DNA of 64,000 nt from the NCBI RefSeq assembly GCF_024868665.1, contig NC_079897.1:1520441-1584440 (forward strand). The letters run 5' to 3'. The notes under the pieces are model-generated. The model was given only the letters and a program-made list of their open reading frames with translations. It was not told the DNA's origin and did no database searches. This DNA is from Triplophysa rosa (taxonomy: Eukaryota; Chordata; Actinopteri; Cypriniformes; Nemacheilidae). Below, in pieces: positions 25,016 to 36,266 of this stretch; the stretch's first letter is position 1; each line of letters opens with the position of its first letter. A program made the position numbers and the translations under genes.

Positions 25016-25248
25016 AATTCAAATAATCGATTAATAAAAAAGTTATTTAATTGCTTGTTAATGCCATTTTTAAAATTCAAATAATCGATTAATAAAAAAG
25101 TTATTTAATTGCTTGTTAATGCTATTATTAAAATTCAAATAATCGATTAATAAAAAAGTTATTTTATTTATTTTTAATGCCATTATTAAAATTCAAATAA
25201 TCGATTAATAAAAAAGTTATTTAATTGCTTGTTAATGCCATTATTAAA
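25016..25248. repeat. 58-bp tandem repeat, four copies
   Basis: Units starting AATTCAAATAATCGATTAAT begin at 25016, 25074, 25132 and 25190, an exact 58-base period. The third unit has several substitutions in its second half; the others are nearly identical. Confidence 0.95.
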
Positions 25249-25459
25249 GTGACCTAATTAACGTCCTACTTATCTAAAGCCTACTGTTATTTAGATGCTG
25301 AGGGTTACTACAAGACGTGTGAAGCTCATTTCCTGTCCTCTCACTTTGTATAAAAGTGTCTGGTGCTTTTTTGTGAACAGACAAAATAAAAGAATACTAA
25401 CACCTCAACAACACTGCAACCGAAATTGAGTCTGAGTATCTATTTCTCTAGTAACGTCT

Positions 25460-25670
25460 GTCATTATTCATTCACCCTCATGTCATCATGACTTTCATTA
25501 TTCAGATATTTTGAGAAATGTCTAAGTGGTTTTGCATTCAAACAATGGGGGGCAGTGTTTGGTCTTCAGAATATCTTCTTTTGTGTTCTGCAGAAAATAG
25601 AAAGTCGTACAGGTTTGGAATGACACGAGAGTAAGTAAAAAAAAGATTTTTTGTTGAACTATCACTTTAA
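25460..25670. mobile_element. Degraded foldback MITE copy
   Basis: It contains CATTCACCCTCATGTCATCA at the left and GTTGAACTATCACTTTAA at the right, with AATATCTTCTTTTGTGTTCTG in the centre, as in sister copies. Confidence 0.6.
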
Positions 25671-26389
25671 AAGCTTTCATCAACGAACGGCAATTATTTG
25701 TAAGTGTCACAATGGCTTTTTTAGTGTAGCTTTTTTTTTACACTCACTGCGGTTCGGATAAAATGGGTATTTTTATAACCCACATAAAATATCTCTAATC
25801 CTGAGAAATCACACCTGACCCGTGGCAGCCCCACACACTAACAACATGATCAAAACTGCTGTCTGTCAGTCACTTTGGCTGATGTGTTTTTTGTCAGGCT
25901 AACTAAAATGTTTGATGCGTGTTTTCTGGGAAGATGTGAAGTGCGTGTGGTTATATTTGAACACTTAAAGCACAGTTGCATTTACCTTCTTTCCAGTAAG
26001 ATAGGAGGTTGATACTCACAACACTTAAACTAAACTCTAAATATGTATTTGTTTTATAATCCTATTATATAATCTGTGCTATTTCCTATCAATAAGCATC
26101 ATATTTAAACAGCTTCTGCGCAAGTGCACACTTGAAGTTACACTTCATCTCTGGATGAGAGTATGAATTCTGGTTTGAGAGTTCTTTAGATGTGTAATAC
26201 AAACAAATATTTTCAACATTTTATTGCAGAAAAGTGCATGCCCTCATTCTCCCTAGCCAGATTATTTGGTTGCATGTATGTGTAGCTACTGGGTCTCTAA
26301 AGGTTATGAGATCAATAAGAAAGTCAAAAGGAGACTCACAATAAAATACTCGCATTGTTTTTCCGCAGAGAATTCTCTGGATACTAGCA

Positions 26390-27376
26390 ATGGTGTGGAC
26401 GGTGAATCTCAGTAAACTGGTCCTGGCAGTGGATGGATTCACTCTCATCACAGGTGTCCCTGCCAACATCTTGGCGTTTTACACCTTCTGTAAGAAGATT
26501 CGCCAGAGATCCACTCCTACAGATGTCCTGCTCCTCAGCTTAACCATCTCTGATCTGGTCTTTCTCTTTTTCCTGCCGTTTCGTATGGTGGAGGCGGCAA
26601 ACATGAAGTGGACCCTGCCGTACTTCCTCTGTCCGCTGTCGGGTTTGATCTTCTATGCCACCATCTGTAACAGCACCTTCCATCTGACGGCCATCAGTGT
26701 GGAGAGATATCTGGGCGTGGCCTTCCCCATCAAATACAAGTTAAAACGCGCCCCCAGATACGCTGTGATAGCCGTCGTGTTTTTCTGGTTGGTGTCCATG
26801 GCACAGTGCAGTATCGTCTATGTCATGCAATACCACCATCATTCAAACCCCAACTTCACCGAGCCGTCCAAGAGGAACAGCTGTTATGATGAATTCAGCG
26901 AGGAACAGCTGAAGATCCTCGTGCCGGTTCGGCTGCAACTTTTTGTCGTGTACTTCTGCATTCCCATCCCCATCTGCTGCTTCTGCTACTTCAGGTGCAT
27001 CTATATCCTCACCAATCTACCCAACGTCAACTCCAAGAAGCGCATGAGATCCATCGGGATGGCGCTGGGGACACTTCTGGTCTTCATCGGATGTTTCATG
27101 CCCTTCAGTGTATCACATCTGGAGGGGTTTATTGGCGGTTACAGCACTGAATGGAGGCCATATGCTCTGCTCACCTGCACGCTGAACGCATGTTTCGATC
27201 CTTTCATATTCTACTTTTCATCTTCGGCGTTCAGAGACACTTTTAAGAGCGTCTTGCGAGAGCTGGTCAGGAGGATGCATCTGCATTGCTGCTACTCAAC
27301 TTTCTCCTGCCTCCTGCAGAAAGGTGGAGCCGCAGAGCAGAGAATTCACAGAGCCAATGACATCAGCTCGCAATGA
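26390..27376 (+). CDS. ffar2-like: Free fatty acid receptor 2/3-like GPCR, copy 1
   Basis: A single coding exon of 328 residues; the start ATG lies 21 bases after an acceptor at 26366-26368. It is a seven-helix class A receptor with TM2 LTISD, TM3 Cys81, ERY at 105-107, loop Cys165, PVRL in TM5 (Arg181), His243 in TM6, EWR in TM7 (Arg256) and DPFIFY for NPxxY. In human FFAR2 the matching Arg180, His242 and Arg255 bind the carboxylate of short-chain fatty acids, so that role is likely. Gln139 stands where FFAR2 has His140. From 26366 to 27291 it is about 99% identical to copy 2; the C-terminal tail after HLHC then differs completely. Phe269 (CFDPF) differs from Leu in the other copies. Gi/Gq coupling at the plasma membrane is family knowledge. 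Confidence 0.93.
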   Translation: MVWTVNLSKLVLAVDGFTLITGVPANILAFYTFCKKIRQRSTPTDVLLLSLTISDLVFLFFLPFRMVEAANMKWTLPYFLCPLSGLIFYATICNSTFHLTAISVERYLGVAFPIKYKLKRAPRYAVIAVVFFWLVSMAQCSIVYVMQYHHHSNPNFTEPSKRNSCYDEFSEEQLKILVPVRLQLFVVYFCIPIPICCFCYFRCIYILTNLPNVNSKKRMRSIGMALGTLLVFIGCFMPFSVSHLEGFIGGYSTEWRPYALLTCTLNACFDPFIFYFSSSAFRDTFKSVLRELVRRMHLHCCYSTFSCLLQKGGAAEQRIHRANDISSQ

Positions 27377-27499
27377 CATCACAGCTTTTGCAATGGTCGA
27401 CCTGTTGATTTCCATTTTTGCTATTTCTTAAGTGCATCTATTGCAAGTCCAACCTGTTTTACATTAAATCTCAGATTACTTGACAGCATCTCGGCAGTC

Positions 27500-27680
27500 C
27501 CAAAAAAATTTGAGTTGTTTTCAACCCAAGGTTGGGTAAAATATACAATAGACAGAACCAACCGCTGGCTTATAAATTAACCTATGCTCGGTTGCTCAAA
27601 CCCCAAATGTTGGCTTGTTTAAACCCATGATTGGGTAACCACAATCCAGCATAGGTCATTTAAAAACAACCCAGAGTCAT
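27500..27680. repeat. Dispersed repeat with AACCCAACC/GGTTGGGT motifs
   Basis: Related blocks at 24925-25015, here, and 30955-31090 share AACC(A)ACCG(T/C)TGG, TTAA(C/T)CTATGC(T/C)(C/T)GGTTG and similar phrases. It is probably a transposon-derived family. No coding sequence. Confidence 0.5.
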
Positions 27681-27763
27681 TTGAGCTACAATGTTACATT
27701 CTTTTACAAAATGTTAAAATACAATCTTGTGTAACATTTCTTACTAGGTTGTTTTTGTATTAA

Positions 27764-27769
27764 AATAAA
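27764..27769 (+). terminator. Polyadenylation signal of FFAR copy 1
   Basis: AATAAA about 390 bases after the stop. It lies in a context (TAAAATAAATACTAACTTCT) that is conserved at the same relative place in copy 2. Confidence 0.5.
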
Positions 27770-27779
27770 TACTAACTTC

Positions 27780-29629
27780 TAATGATTTGTCCATTCTTTA
27801 TTCCACCATCCTAAATAAAACCTTGACACCTTGTCCAAGAAGTATTGAGATCAAGATACATTCATTCAGACTTGATTAGCTATTTTTTCACTTTTTTTTG
27901 CAACATTTGCAGACATTGTGTGTGTTACTCCATGCGATTTACATTCACTGTTCAGATGCTCAAGTTTGGTAGTTTTTGGTTTTACTGGTCGGTAGTGAAG
28001 TTCTGTGTGTCGATGTGTGGTTTCACGCTGTGGTTGTTGCATCCGTCCGAGGGCAGAAAGAATTAATCTCTTCCTTTGGATCCATGACCCATCACAATTT
28101 TGCCAGTGAGATGCAGATTGGTCCAAGGGAAATGTTTTTGTAATACGTGTACAATAGTGACATTGGACGATAGTGTCTGATAAATGGCTGTTTGTGCATG
28201 TGTCATAGTTTTCCAAGGTATGAACAAGCATTTTTAGCCGCAGGTTATAAACTGGAGCACAAAGAATGTCCCTTGCATACATGGAACCACAACCGAGAGG
28301 CGTCAGATGAGGTAATGCAAGATTCTATGAAGATGTTTTGTCTGCTGTTGTTTTATCTACTAAATGTTTAGCCTGGTGATATTTATAAGTCTATTGGTGA
28401 TGTGATTTGTGTTGAAGTGACCACAGAGGTATCATGATCTGTCACATCCTACATACTCTGTATTGCTGTTTAGATGTCAGGTGTTTATGCGTACTGCAGC
28501 TAGCGTGCTCATGATCTCTATCACCATTAAGGCACGCACTCATTTTGTAGGTTGTGTTACCTCTTAATGTCCACCTGGATGCCCACCACACACATCAACC
28601 CTCATCCAGACCCGAACTCATTATTTCGTCAACAACAGGGCCACACCCATAGCAATAAAAGAAAGAATAATTCTGTTATTGTTTGCTTACCCTTATGTCA
28701 TTGGAAATCCAAACGGCATTTCTCATGAAATATCAGATTGTTTTCCAATGCATATACATTTTATTAGACCATTGTTTGCTTATGTCACTAACAGACATTT
28801 TAAAGCTATTCTTAGTTTTCCTCCAAATGTCTTCAAATGCACATATGTAGATCAGAGAACTGAACAATTTGGGGGCAAGTCAACAAATTTCCCTGGCAAA
28901 CTTTGAATTACTTTCATTCTGCATTGGTTGTGCCATGATGTGCACTGTTGTCTACTTTAAAACGGATGTTGTGTCTTTCTGACCTATTTCCATTTTAGCA
29001 AAGATTTGTTCTTTACACACACCCATGTTTTCTTGATATAGAGTCTACAAATAGACTCCGCTGTGCTTTTTGTGTTTCCTGGGGCGGCATCATTCGAAAA
29101 GAGTTGACAATTATTGTTTTGGCCACCTTTTGCAGGGTTTTCTGTTTGTTTTCTCCGTCTTCTACAAGCATTATTTGTTATATTCTAGATGCTTTCAATT
29201 ATTTAGTGCTTGCGTGTTTGTGATATCTATGAAAGAAAGCAGCCTACACTTTTTTCTGAGAACTTGCATGAAAAAAACAAGTTTCATAGCTCACGGCAAC
29301 TTGTTGCTTTTGCAATGATCTTTTCACTAGAGTAGGTCACTGCAGTGTTTCCCAATGTTAAACGGACATTATTTGTTTTAATAACTGTAACACCATAAAA
29401 ACATTAATGTGTTTATTGATAACATTCCCTAACAGCAAGAGCATCAGAATTTTCTGTGGTGTTGCTTTGAAACAATAATTATTATGAAATGAATGATGTA
29501 ATTTAACTGGCCATCTATGCAGCGTGTACCCTGGGTTTGAGATGCTGGGACAGGGTCCAGGCCCCCTTGTGACCCTGAGAGGACAAGTGGAGAATAGATG
29601 GAGGGATCAAAAAATGTTTTGTATAAGAT
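27780..29629 (+). other. Intergenic sequence between FFAR copies 1 and 2
   Basis: No gene seen. Several segments (27780-28070, 28160-28360, 28920-29110) match, in order, 32780-33060, 33690-33830 and 34250-34430 downstream of copy 2. This shows that the duplicated unit is much larger than the coding exon and is old enough to have diverged. Confidence 0.6.
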
Positions 29630-29811
29630 TTCTGTAGGGAACTTGCTAATTGAAATATACATTTTCCTGTTGAGATATTAAAAAAAGGCCCCTTCTTTCC
29701 TGATGTATTGATGTCATTGACACGTGGCATGGCAGTGACATCATTAATGCTTTAAATACTGTTTATGTGGCATCACATCTGGATATGAGGAGTTGGATTG
29801 ACTCTACAAAG
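29630..29811 (+). promoter_or_regulatory. Upstream module and probable noncoding first exon of FFAR copy 2
   Basis: Homologous to 23105-23286 and ending TTGGATTGACTCTACAAAG|GTACA, a donor at the same relative position. The acceptor is at 31577-31579. Confidence 0.5.
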
Positions 29812-31576
29812 GTACAAAATAACTTGATTCTCTTGCTTTTGGTTTTTCAGGTTTTGTGATGATTCATTTGAAGACTTTACTAGATAAATGTTTGCCTCAA
29901 TAACAAACTACGCATACACATAGTCTTTATTTATTTGAGATTAGATGAGTACTTTACTACATTACTAGAAAAAAAGACACATCTTGACTTTGATTTATAA
30001 AAAGTTCAGCTAAAAACAGGGGGTTCATTTTAATGTCGGAGAGTTGATGCAAAATTATGAATAAAAAATAAAATATGATCATATAATGAAGCTTGGCACA
30101 AAAACTTTGGGAAAATGATAAAATTGCACAAATGCATTATGACCTTTTAAAATCAGTTTGGATGTTTATTAGCACATCAAATACTTTACGAATAAAATAA
30201 TAGGAATGTTATAATAAAATTGTATTTTTACTATTTTTTAGTAATATCTTAATTATTCTTATATCAATATTTTCTACATTTTATTTATTTGCCTGGTAAT
30301 TCCATTATCATAGTGTATCATACTTGCCAGAACACTTTCCATGTTTTTGTGTATTACTCTTGAACTTTTTTAGGTATTTAGATGCTGTTCGATAATGGTG
30401 CCTGTAAAGGGAAAATACAGCATATGATCAGATCTCATTTCCTGATGTGTCACCAAAAAAGCACAAGAGAACTACTCGAAGATAAAATAAAAGTTATAAA
30501 AACAAACAGGAAAAATCAGGTTTAAGTATGCTAATATTAAAGGGATAGTTCACCAAAAAATGAGAATGCCTTCATTATTTACTCATTGCATTACTTTTAT
30601 CAGATTCAAGTTCTCATTTACATGGCAGTTGACCATTTCTTTGTAAGTGTTTCAGTGTTGTTTCTTTCATTGGAGTGTGGATAAAAGTGAATTATTTCTT
30701 AAAAAGACAAATAATATGTCTTTAGTATTTGACAAGTATTACATGTATTGCTGAAACAGTACCTCTCTTAATTTTGGGTGATGTCTGAGAGTATTATTTG
30801 GTGTGTGCCCATGCTGTATTACAGCACAGTTGCATTGACTTTTAATTAAAATATCTTTCCAGAAAGATGAATGTTGATACTCTATAAGAATTCTGTGAAG
30901 ATTCTGTGATGTTGGAAATCTTTGTGTGTGCAGTTTGATTAGGTAACATGCGGACAAAATATGAACAAACCAAACCGTTGGTTTAAGTTAATCTATGCTT
31001 GGTTGCCATGGTTGGGTCAAATATGGACATTTTCTAGCTTAACTTAAACCAACGGTCGGGTTTGTCCATATTTTACAACAACCAACTTTAGAACAGCCCA
31101 GTTTTAGTGCATTTGTGACCATGGACAACAAAACCACTCTGATGGGTCAAATTGAGATCTGAAAGCTAGATGAAATTCTAAGATTTATATATATACCAAA
31201 CTTGAGTGGGGAATTCCTAAAGAGCGGGCGGCAGCTGCAAGTGCAAGTTTGTAGGCGTGTTTCACGCCATTTTTTAAGGGAATTTGCTGCATCTACTCAC
31301 AGAAATAAAGTTTTGATGTACTGTATTTACGGTAAGATATTTACAAGATTTCTTCATGATCTTTACTCAATATCCTAATGATTTGTGGCATAAAAGAAAA
31401 ATGGATCATTTTGACCCATACAATGTTTTTGTTGGCTTTTGCCACAAATATTCCTGTGCTACTTAAGACTTGGTTTTGTGGTCCAGGGTCACATACTTTA
31501 CCGGGTCTCTGAAGCTCATGAGATGTAGAAGGAGGTTAAAAATACAAATACATTTAATCATGCTTGTGCTTTCTAA
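29812..31576 (+). other. Intron of FFAR copy 2, repeat-rich, no gene
   Basis: AT-rich. It holds a partial foldback MITE left end at 30537-30595, the AACCCAACC-type repeat at 30955-31090 and a MITE at 31114-31493. It is shorter than the matching intron of copy 1 and does not align over most of its length. Confidence 0.5.
31114..31493. mobile_element. MITE with TGTGACC(C/A)TGGAC ends
   Basis: The left end TGTGACCATGGACAACAAAA pairs with the right end TTTTGTGGTCCAGGGTCACA as terminal inverted repeats. A related copy is at 51762-51903. No target duplication could be fixed. Confidence 0.65.
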
Positions 31577-31600
31577 CAGAGAATTCTCTGGATACTAGCA

Positions 31601-32533
31601 ATGGTGTGGACGGTGAATATCAGTAAACTGGTCCTGGCAGTGGATGGATTCACTCTCATCACAGGTGTCCCTGCCAACATCTTGGCGTTTTACACCTTCT
31701 GTAAGAAGATTCGCCAGAGATCCACTCCTACAGATGTCCTGCTCCTCAGCTTAACCATCTCTGATCTGGTCTTTCTCTTTTTCCTGCCGTTTCGTATGGT
31801 GGAGGCGGCAAACATGAAGTGGACCCTGCCGTACTTCCTCTGTCCGCTGTCGGGTTTGATCTTCTACGCCATCATCTGTAACAGCACCTTCCATCTGACG
31901 GCCATCAGTGTGGAGAGATATCTGGGCGTGGCCTTCCCCATCAAATACAAGTTAAAACGCGCCCCCAGATACGCTGTGATAGCCGTCGTGTTTTTCTGGT
32001 TGGCGTCCATGGCACAGTGCAGTATCGTCTATGTCATGCAATACCACCATCATTCAAACCCCAACTTCACCGAGCCGTCCAAGAGGAACAGCTGTTATGA
32101 TGAATTCAGCGAGGAACAGCTGAAGATCCTCGTGCCGGTTCGGCTGCAACTTTTTGTCGTGTACTTCTGCATTCCCATCCCCATCTGCTGCTTCTGCTAC
32201 TTCAGGTGCATCTATATCCTCACCAATCTACCCAACGTCAACTCCAAGAAGCGCATGAGATCCATCGGGATGGCGCTGGGGACACTTCTGGTCTTCATCG
32301 GATGTTTCATGCCCTTCAGTGTATCACATCTGGAGGGGTTTATTGGCGGTTACAGCACTGAATGGAGGCCATATGCTCTGCTCACCTGCACGCTGAACGC
32401 ATGTCTCGATCCTTTCATATTCTACTTTTCATCTTCGGCATTCAGAGACACTTTCAAGAGCGTCTTGCGAGAGCTGGTCAGGAGGATGCATCTGCATTGC
32501 TGGACCTGCAAAAGAGAGAAGACAGAAATCTAA
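31601..32533 (+). CDS. ffar2-like: Free fatty acid receptor 2/3-like GPCR, copy 2
   Basis: One coding exon, 310 residues, with its start 21 bases after an acceptor (CTAACAG). Residues 1-300 differ from copy 1 at four positions only: Ile7 for Leu, Ile91 for Thr, Ala135 for Val and Leu269 for Phe. The tail changes abruptly to HCWTCKREKTEI and is 18 residues shorter. The receptor landmarks are the same as in copy 1: Cys81-Cys165, ERY, Arg181, His243, Arg256 and the unusual Gln139. The 3' UTR aligns with that of copy 1 but only at roughly three quarters identity by eye, so the near-identity of the coding exon points to gene conversion. It is expected to sense short-chain fatty acids; a ligand shift is possible. 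Confidence 0.93.
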   Translation: MVWTVNISKLVLAVDGFTLITGVPANILAFYTFCKKIRQRSTPTDVLLLSLTISDLVFLFFLPFRMVEAANMKWTLPYFLCPLSGLIFYAIICNSTFHLTAISVERYLGVAFPIKYKLKRAPRYAVIAVVFFWLASMAQCSIVYVMQYHHHSNPNFTEPSKRNSCYDEFSEEQLKILVPVRLQLFVVYFCIPIPICCFCYFRCIYILTNLPNVNSKKRMRSIGMALGTLLVFIGCFMPFSVSHLEGFIGGYSTEWRPYALLTCTLNACLDPFIFYFSSSAFRDTFKSVLRELVRRMHLHCWTCKREKTEI

Positions 32534-32746
32534 TGACAGCTCAGAATGACGTCACAGCTTTGGCAATAGTTGGCATGCTATTTTTGCCGTTTTTGATTAA
32601 GTTCATCCAAGTGTAAATGATTTGACTCAACTGAATCTCATATTATTTAACTGTATCTCTGCCCTTTGAGCTAAGATGCTCGATTTTCTAACACAATGCT
32701 ATGAATACAATCGTGTGTAACATTTCTTTATTGATCTTTACTCATT

Positions 32747-32752
32747 AATAAA
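32747..32752 (+). terminator. Polyadenylation signal of FFAR copy 2
   Basis: AATAAA about 215 bases after the stop, in the same conserved context as the signal of copy 1. Confidence 0.5.
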
Positions 32753-33062
32753 ATAAATACTTACTAACTTCTAATGAACCATGCCTTCTTCATTTTACTA
32801 TCCTAAACCAGTAACACCAGACTTTTATTTTTTGCATTCGTCTAGTAAAACCAAATTAAAACCAAGATTCAAACCAAGACACTTAGTATTTTCATTCAGA
32901 CTTTAGTTGTGATCAGTACGACAATTTCTTTGCAACATCTGTAGTCATTATGTGTTACTCCAAATGATTCACATTCACCCTTCAGATGTATAAGTCTGGT
33001 CGTTACTGCAGCACTATTGTCCGTCTTTGCTTGTGTTTCAGTTTCACACCGTAGTTGTTGTA

Positions 33063-33587
33063 TTAAAGGGGTCATATGGCGCGAACACGTGTTTTCTGTG
33101 TCTTTGTTGTGTTATAAGTTGCCCATGCATGTATTAGACACGTATCTATAAGGAAATGCTCACCCAGACCTGCCTGAAACGCCTCGTGTAGCCACACCCC
33201 CACAAATCTACGTCAGTTGGTGGTGTGATTTGACTAAGAGCGCCCAAATGTATACGCAAGTAAGGTGGGCGTACCTGTCAGTACAATTGAAGAGGAACCT
33301 GATGTTCCAAATATGGTAAGAGGCGTTACATTTCCCTCACACGCTTGCAGTATTCGACCAATCACTACGCACTGGTTACTGGCCAATCATAGCACACCTC
33401 GCTTTTCAGAGCCATGAGCTTTGTAAAAAATCTGTGTGTTTCAGAAAGGCGGAGCAAAGAGGAGATACAAACATGCATGGTATGTGGAAAATACAGCGTT
33501 TTTGAACCTTAAATCGTGTATACACATTACGTTACATCTAAAACAAACCATAATATTTGTTTTAGCCGTGTCATATGACCCCTTTAA
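33063..33587. mobile_element. 525-bp MITE with TTAAAGGGGTCATATG ends
   Basis: The left TTAAAGGGGTCATATGGCGC and right GCCGTGTCATATGACCCCTTTAA are inverted matches over about 20 bases. No transposase. It interrupts the otherwise colinear downstream flank of FFAR copy 2. Confidence 0.8.
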
Positions 33588-34619
33588 TGCATCTGTCAAT
33601 TGATGGACAGAACACATCTCTTCATCACAATTTACTGTTGAGAAGAACCTCTAATCACAGGTTGCACCGGGGTAAATGCTTTTTCGTAATTTGTGTTAAG
33701 TATGACACAAGTGTCTCATGAATGGCAATATAAAGGTCTGTCTTAGCTCTCCAGTGCATGAGCAAGAGGTGTCATATGAGGTAATGATATTCTAGGAAGA
33801 AGTTTGTCTGTTCTGGTTTTATCTTTAAGTGTTTACCACCGAATGCTCACCATAGACCAGCGCTCATCCAGACGCGTACCAGACTCAACATGACACATAC
33901 ACGCTTATCTGGGTAACAAACTACAGTATACTGTATGCGTGTTTACAGATGAAATATGTCCATGTTCATATGTCCAAACAGTCCAATTTTTTGAATTTAA
34001 AAGAGATATGGTATTTGGTTTCATACCTCATTTAGATTAAATTAGGCAAATCACAATAGACGAGTAGGTGTGGAGGAGGGATGCGGAGAATAATGGCAGT
34101 GGGTGGCCCTTGAATAATGATTCACTGGATCGATTCATCATTTCTGAGTGACACATCTGCATGTTAGCATTTCGAACTTAAATGCTTTGCTCTCACCCCC
34201 TGAGAGAGTTTATAAAACACTTTACAACTAGTCTGTATTCTTGCAAGTATTACTCTTCCCACAATGTGCACCGTTGTCAACTTTAAAAATGATGTTGTGT
34301 TTTTTTGTCCCGATACTACTTAAGCGATGACTTCATTTCACGCACGCTTTCTTGTAACAGAGTCTACAATTAGAGTCTGTTGAGCCTTTTCTGTATTTCC
34401 TGTGGCGGCGTCATCTGAAAATGAGTAACTTTTGCAAGGGATTCTGGTTGCATATTTTCATCAGACACTTGGCTTTTGCATGTGTCGTGTTTTACTTTTG
34501 ATTTGATAAGATTTGGTTCATTTTGTATTGAAAATATATTCTTTCAAGAGTACCTGACAGTTATGGCAGTTGCCATATACACAACGGATGCTCCTTGCAC
34601 ATGCAGCCACATGCTGACT

Positions 34620-34891
34620 TTAAAGGGATGGTACACGCACAATTGATAATTTTTTCATTATTTACTCCCTCACCCTCATATGTTTCCAAACCTGTGACTA
34701 TGAATTTCCTCCGCAGAACACAAAAGAAGAACGTTGGTAACCAAATAACATTGAACCCCATTGACTTTCAATGTATGAAAACCACTGAAACGTTTCTCGA
34801 AACGTCCTCGTTTGTGTTCCACTGAAGAAAGACTCATGTACGGATTTTGAATGACATAAATCTGAATAAATCTGTTGAATGTGAACCTTAA
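34620..34891. mobile_element. Foldback MITE copy
   Basis: TTAAAGGGATGGTACACGCA at the left, paired internal halves with TTGAACCCCATTGACTTTCA in the centre, and a degraded right end near GTGAACCTTAA. Confidence 0.65.
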
Positions 34892-35894
34892 CATTTTCTA
34901 CGCCAAAACTCACAAATTCTCAGTCCATGTCATGGCTGTTCAATTATAGTTTTAGCCGAAAAACATCTGAAAAGTCAAATGTACCATGTTTGAAGTACAT
35001 TACTGCTGTTGACTGAAAGAGGTTTTGTGTATTGAACGTGTCTCTGCTCTTTTCTTTCATCCGCAGCAGGAGGAAAGTGCATTCACCAGGTTGTGTTTCG
35101 GCTGTATTTTTCACTGAACTCTATGAGGATGCTGAAGAAACGCCTCCAGCCTCAGATGTGATTAATGACTCCTCATCCATACTCAGCACTGGGACACCTG
35201 CCATCTCCATCTTCAACAGATGTTTCATTCATTTCACACCTCTGACTCCATGTAATATTTCTTTATTACTTTAACGTTGTTATAGTTCCATTAAGAGAAC
35301 AACTGATATCTGAAAATCCAACAAAATAATCCGTAAACATGCAAATGATATGATAATGCTACTTTGAGCAGTGTATACTTACAGATTTCTATGATAGATT
35401 AAAATACACAACAGTGGCCAAAAGTGATGGCAATCAATATCTGCACACATGTTTAATACATCTTGTATAATATATTTGAATAAAGGGCTAAGATGTCAAT
35501 TTCCACAGCTGGACATCATTTTTGCATATAATATATGTCAGTATTAAGACTGATATTCAAATGCATCTCTCTCTCTCGCTGTATGAAGATCAATTGCTTT
35601 GACCTAGTTTTACTCGAGCAATGTTTCTATCAACAGTAACTTCCAGCACTCACAAGACTAAGCAGAAGTTATTTCCTACACTATTCTTGGCATCACACCT
35701 TGGCCGCACGTCCTGTGTTGAACATGAACATGTGTTTTTAAAGAACAATATCCTGTCGTAGCCTGAGAACATCTGACAAATTCAAAGAAGTTCAAATGAC
35801 AGTATTTCTAGCATCATGCGTTTACCGAGCAGATATTAATGGGTTTAAAAATATCATAGACTTTAAGGCTATGCCATGTTGTTTCTTGTCGTTC

Positions 35895-36266
35895 TTAAAG
35901 GGATAGGTCTCCTAAAAAAGAAAATTCTGTCACCATTTACTCCCCCTCAAGTTGTTCCAAATCTGTATACATTTATTTGTTCTGTTGAACACAAAGAAAG
36001 ATTTTCAGCTCTGGGACATCACTCACTAACATAGAACAACAAATATAAAAGCGTTTTCCTACTGTTGAACACAAAACAAGATATTTGGATGCATTTAGGA
36101 AAGTTCTGGGGCATCTTTGACTACCCTTTTACATTTTTCTACTATGGTAGTCAACGATGGCCCAGAATTGCTAATTGCTAACATTCCTTCAAATATCTTT
36201 CTCTGTGTTCATCAGAACAAAGATATTTCTACAGGGTTGGAACAACTTGGGGGTGAGTAAATGACA
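35895..36266. mobile_element. Foldback MITE copy
   Basis: It begins TTAAAGGGATAGGTCTCCTA and carries both halves of the hairpin (CATTTACTCCCCCTCAAGTTG and CAACTTGGGGGTGAGTAAATG). It is truncated before the right terminus. Confidence 0.75.

Larger units (their letters stand above)
23287..26365 (+). other. Intron of FFAR copy 1, repeat-rich, no gene
   Basis: AT-rich sequence of about 3 kb. It contains a probable repetitive block from about 23540 to 24900, the 58-bp tandem repeat at 25016-25248 and a foldback MITE at 25460-25670. I see no coding exon. Confidence 0.5.

Noticed and set aside
25016..25248. CRISPR-like array
   Set aside because: The 58-bp units are directly adjacent without unique spacers, and the genome is vertebrate.
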